DNA of 64,000 nt from Spirochaetota bacterium. Its GTDB lineage: Bacteria; Spirochaetota; Spirochaetia; Treponematales; UBA12059. Below, piece by piece: positions 62,972 through 64,000 of the stretch. The first letter of the stretch is position 1. Each line of letters begins with the position of its first letter. A model generated the notes under the pieces. That model searched no databases, was not told the origin of the DNA, and saw only the letters and a list, made by a program, of their open reading frames with translations. The DNA lies in NCBI GenBank assembly GCA_029547205.1, contig JAKPPT010000020.1:124001-188000 (forward strand), read 5' to 3'. A program made the translations under genes and the position numbers.

Positions 62972-63666
62972 TAGAAAATTTGCAGGTATCCTATGGACAA
63001 ATCAAAGCATTAAAAGGAATAAGCTTTGAAGTCCCCCAAAACAAGATTGTTACCCTCATAGGCTCGAACGGTGCTGGAAAATCCACCACCTTGAGGAGTA
63101 TTTCCGGACTCATTAAATCTCAAGCTGGAAGCATTAAATTTAATGGCAAAGAAATACGCAATCTTCCTGCTCACGAGCTTGTGAAGCTCGGTATGAATCA
63201 CGTTCCAGAAGGCAGGAAGATTTTTGCAACACTTACCGTGTATGAGAACCTGGAAATGGCTGCATGGACTGTAAAAAACAAAAAGCTTTTTAAAGAACGG
63301 GTAGACGAAGTGTTCGAGTTGTTTCCCCGCTTGAAGGAGCGCAGGAACCAGCTTGGCGGAACGCTGTCTGGCGGAGAACAGCAAATGCTCGCTGTAGGGC
63401 GCGCGATTGTCACCGGTGGAAACTTTATCCTGTTTGACGAGCCGTCAATGGGACTTTCGCCTCTCTTAGTAGATGAAATTTTTGCAACAATTATCAAAAT
63501 ACGAGAGCGGGGAGCAACCATCTTGCTCGTAGAGCAAAATGCCAAACAGGCTCTCGAAATATCGGACTATGCTTATGTGCTCGAAGTAGGTACTATACCA
63601 TTCCATGGCCCTGCGTGCGATATTGCAGCAAACCCAAAAGTCAAAGAAGCATATCTGGGTATTTAA
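62962..63666 (+). CDS. livF: Branched-chain amino acid ABC ATPase LivF
   Basis: 234 residues. Walker A GSNGAGKST, signature LSGGEQQMLAVGRAI and ILFDEPSMGLSP. Final gene of the operon; AAGGAGG precedes its ATG. Confidence 0.96.
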   Translation: MLVVENLQVSYGQIKALKGISFEVPQNKIVTLIGSNGAGKSTTLRSISGLIKSQAGSIKFNGKEIRNLPAHELVKLGMNHVPEGRKIFATLTVYENLEMAAWTVKNKKLFKERVDEVFELFPRLKERRNQLGGTLSGGEQQMLAVGRAIVTGGNFILFDEPSMGLSPLLVDEIFATIIKIRERGATILLVEQNAKQALEISDYAYVLEVGTIPFHGPACDIAANPKVKEAYLGI

Positions 63667-63691
63667 TTAGTTGCGCTATACAAGTTCGGAT

Positions 63692-63723
63692 AGCACAGAG
63701 ATGTATGTGTCTCTGTGCTTTTT
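63692..63723 (+). terminator. Terminator of the liv operon
   Basis: AGCACAGAGA (63692-63701) pairs with TCTCTGTGCT (63710-63719), followed by a T run. Confidence 0.92.
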
Positions 63724-63815
63724 ATTTATAATCTTGTTTCGATATTGTACTGGTAAAAATCTCTTGTTTTTTATATACTAACTCAACAACACTCTTTTAA
63801 AACAGAGGAGCCTTC

Positions 63816-64000
63816 ATGAAACTATTTATTATTGGTCTTACTGTTGTGATGTATGGTTTCATCATTGCGTTTCCTTCAAAGAAATCGTTTATTGCGCTCG
63901 GTGCTGCATTGATTGCTATAGTATCGGGTGCTGCAGGATTTGTTGAAGCGTTTACCGTATATATAAATTGGAACATTATGCTCATCTATATCGGGAGCCT
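63816..64000 (+). CDS. SLC13/ArsB-type permease (N-terminal part only)
   Basis: I translated it from the ATG at 63816, with GAGGAG upstream; 61 complete codons are open to the window edge. The start is two hydrophobic helices followed by AFTVYINWNIMLIYIGS, which matches the early I-N-W-x-I-L segment of ion transporter superfamily permeases, like the gene at 919-2136. Substrate unknown; too short to be certain. Confidence 0.6.
   Translation, partial: MKLFIIGLTVVMYGFIIAFPSKKSFIALGAALIAIVSGAAGFVEAFTVYINWNIMLIYIGS

Noticed and set aside
1-64000. CRISPR arrays, prophage, intact insertion sequences, rRNA and tRNA genes
   Set aside because: No regularly spaced repeats, phage structural genes, intact transposase with terminal repeats, or RNA-gene signatures were seen on either strand by eye; a tRNAscan or covariance-model search was not possible.

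Overview
The window is chromosomal DNA of moderate-to-low GC from a diderm bacterium, most likely a spirochaete (Spirochaetota, Treponema/Spirochaeta-like). The case rests on a combination of features. A diderm envelope is implied by apolipoprotein N-acyltransferase, two lipobox proteins and a DOMON/cytochrome b561 pair. RNase Y and a YmdB-type phosphoesterase sit next to each other. There is a rho-rpmE pair, a TusA/YeeE/YedE thiosulfate cluster of the type characterised in Spirochaeta thermophila, a small TPR protein ending in a WDGV tail, and many GAF/Cache two-component sensors. The taxonomic call is inference; no rRNA or tRNA gene was seen.

Layout. 1-5.8 kb: a cut-off MEMO1-like gene, an SLC13/ArsB-type permease divergent from a DEAH RNA helicase, and a DOMON + cytochrome b561 redox pair. 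6.1-10.5 kb: glycine cleavage operon gcvT-gcvH-gcvPA-gcvPB behind a structured leader. 10.6-19 kb: cobalamin-type radical SAM protein, MurJ, a degenerate nucleotide cyclase, then a 500-base gene-free stretch that looks like a structured RNA, then rny and ymdB. 19-22.4 kb: rpmE, rho, pncC, bactofilin, small TPR protein. 22.5-25.6 kb: a sulfur uptake operon (TusA-like, two YeeE/YedE halves, thioredoxin reductase fused to a redox-dead thioredoxin fold) with a sigma-54 promoter and palindromic upstream sites. 25.7-31.9 kb: Cache sensor kinase, DUF1707/LiaF-like protein, rdgB, then birA-bioY-ecfA-ecfT with a BirA operator. 31.9-38.8 kb: an NtrC-type regulator broken by one TAA codon, its sensor kinase, and a three-gene hydrolase/membrane operon. 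38.7-44.3 kb: NicO/DUF1007 metal transporter pair, a catalytically dead RAYT-like gene, and znuACB-zur with two Zur boxes. 44.3-50.5 kb: HD-GYP, receiver and hybrid GAF kinase operon, and an LTA-synthase-like sulfatase. 50.6-53.8 kb: TPP riboswitch and ykoEDCF thiamin transporter. 53.8-57.5 kb: split chromate transporter, lnt, HU/IHF, S20 and a 56-residue zinc-ribbon protein. 57.7-64 kb: TPR protein, livKHMGF branched-chain amino acid transporter, and the start of another SLC13-type permease.

Themes. Cofactor and nutrient acquisition dominates (biotin, thiamin, zinc, thiosulfate, branched-chain amino acids, possibly nickel/cobalt), each with a local control element visible in the DNA. Several first-in-operon genes have a -10 hexamer only 6-9 bases before the ATG and no Shine-Dalgarno site, which implies leaderless mRNAs. 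No prophage, CRISPR array or intact insertion sequence was found. Mobile-element traces are limited to the dead RAYT-like gene and two possible group II intron remnants placed directly after terminators. The strongest candidate for something undescribed is the multi-hairpin RNA upstream of rny.
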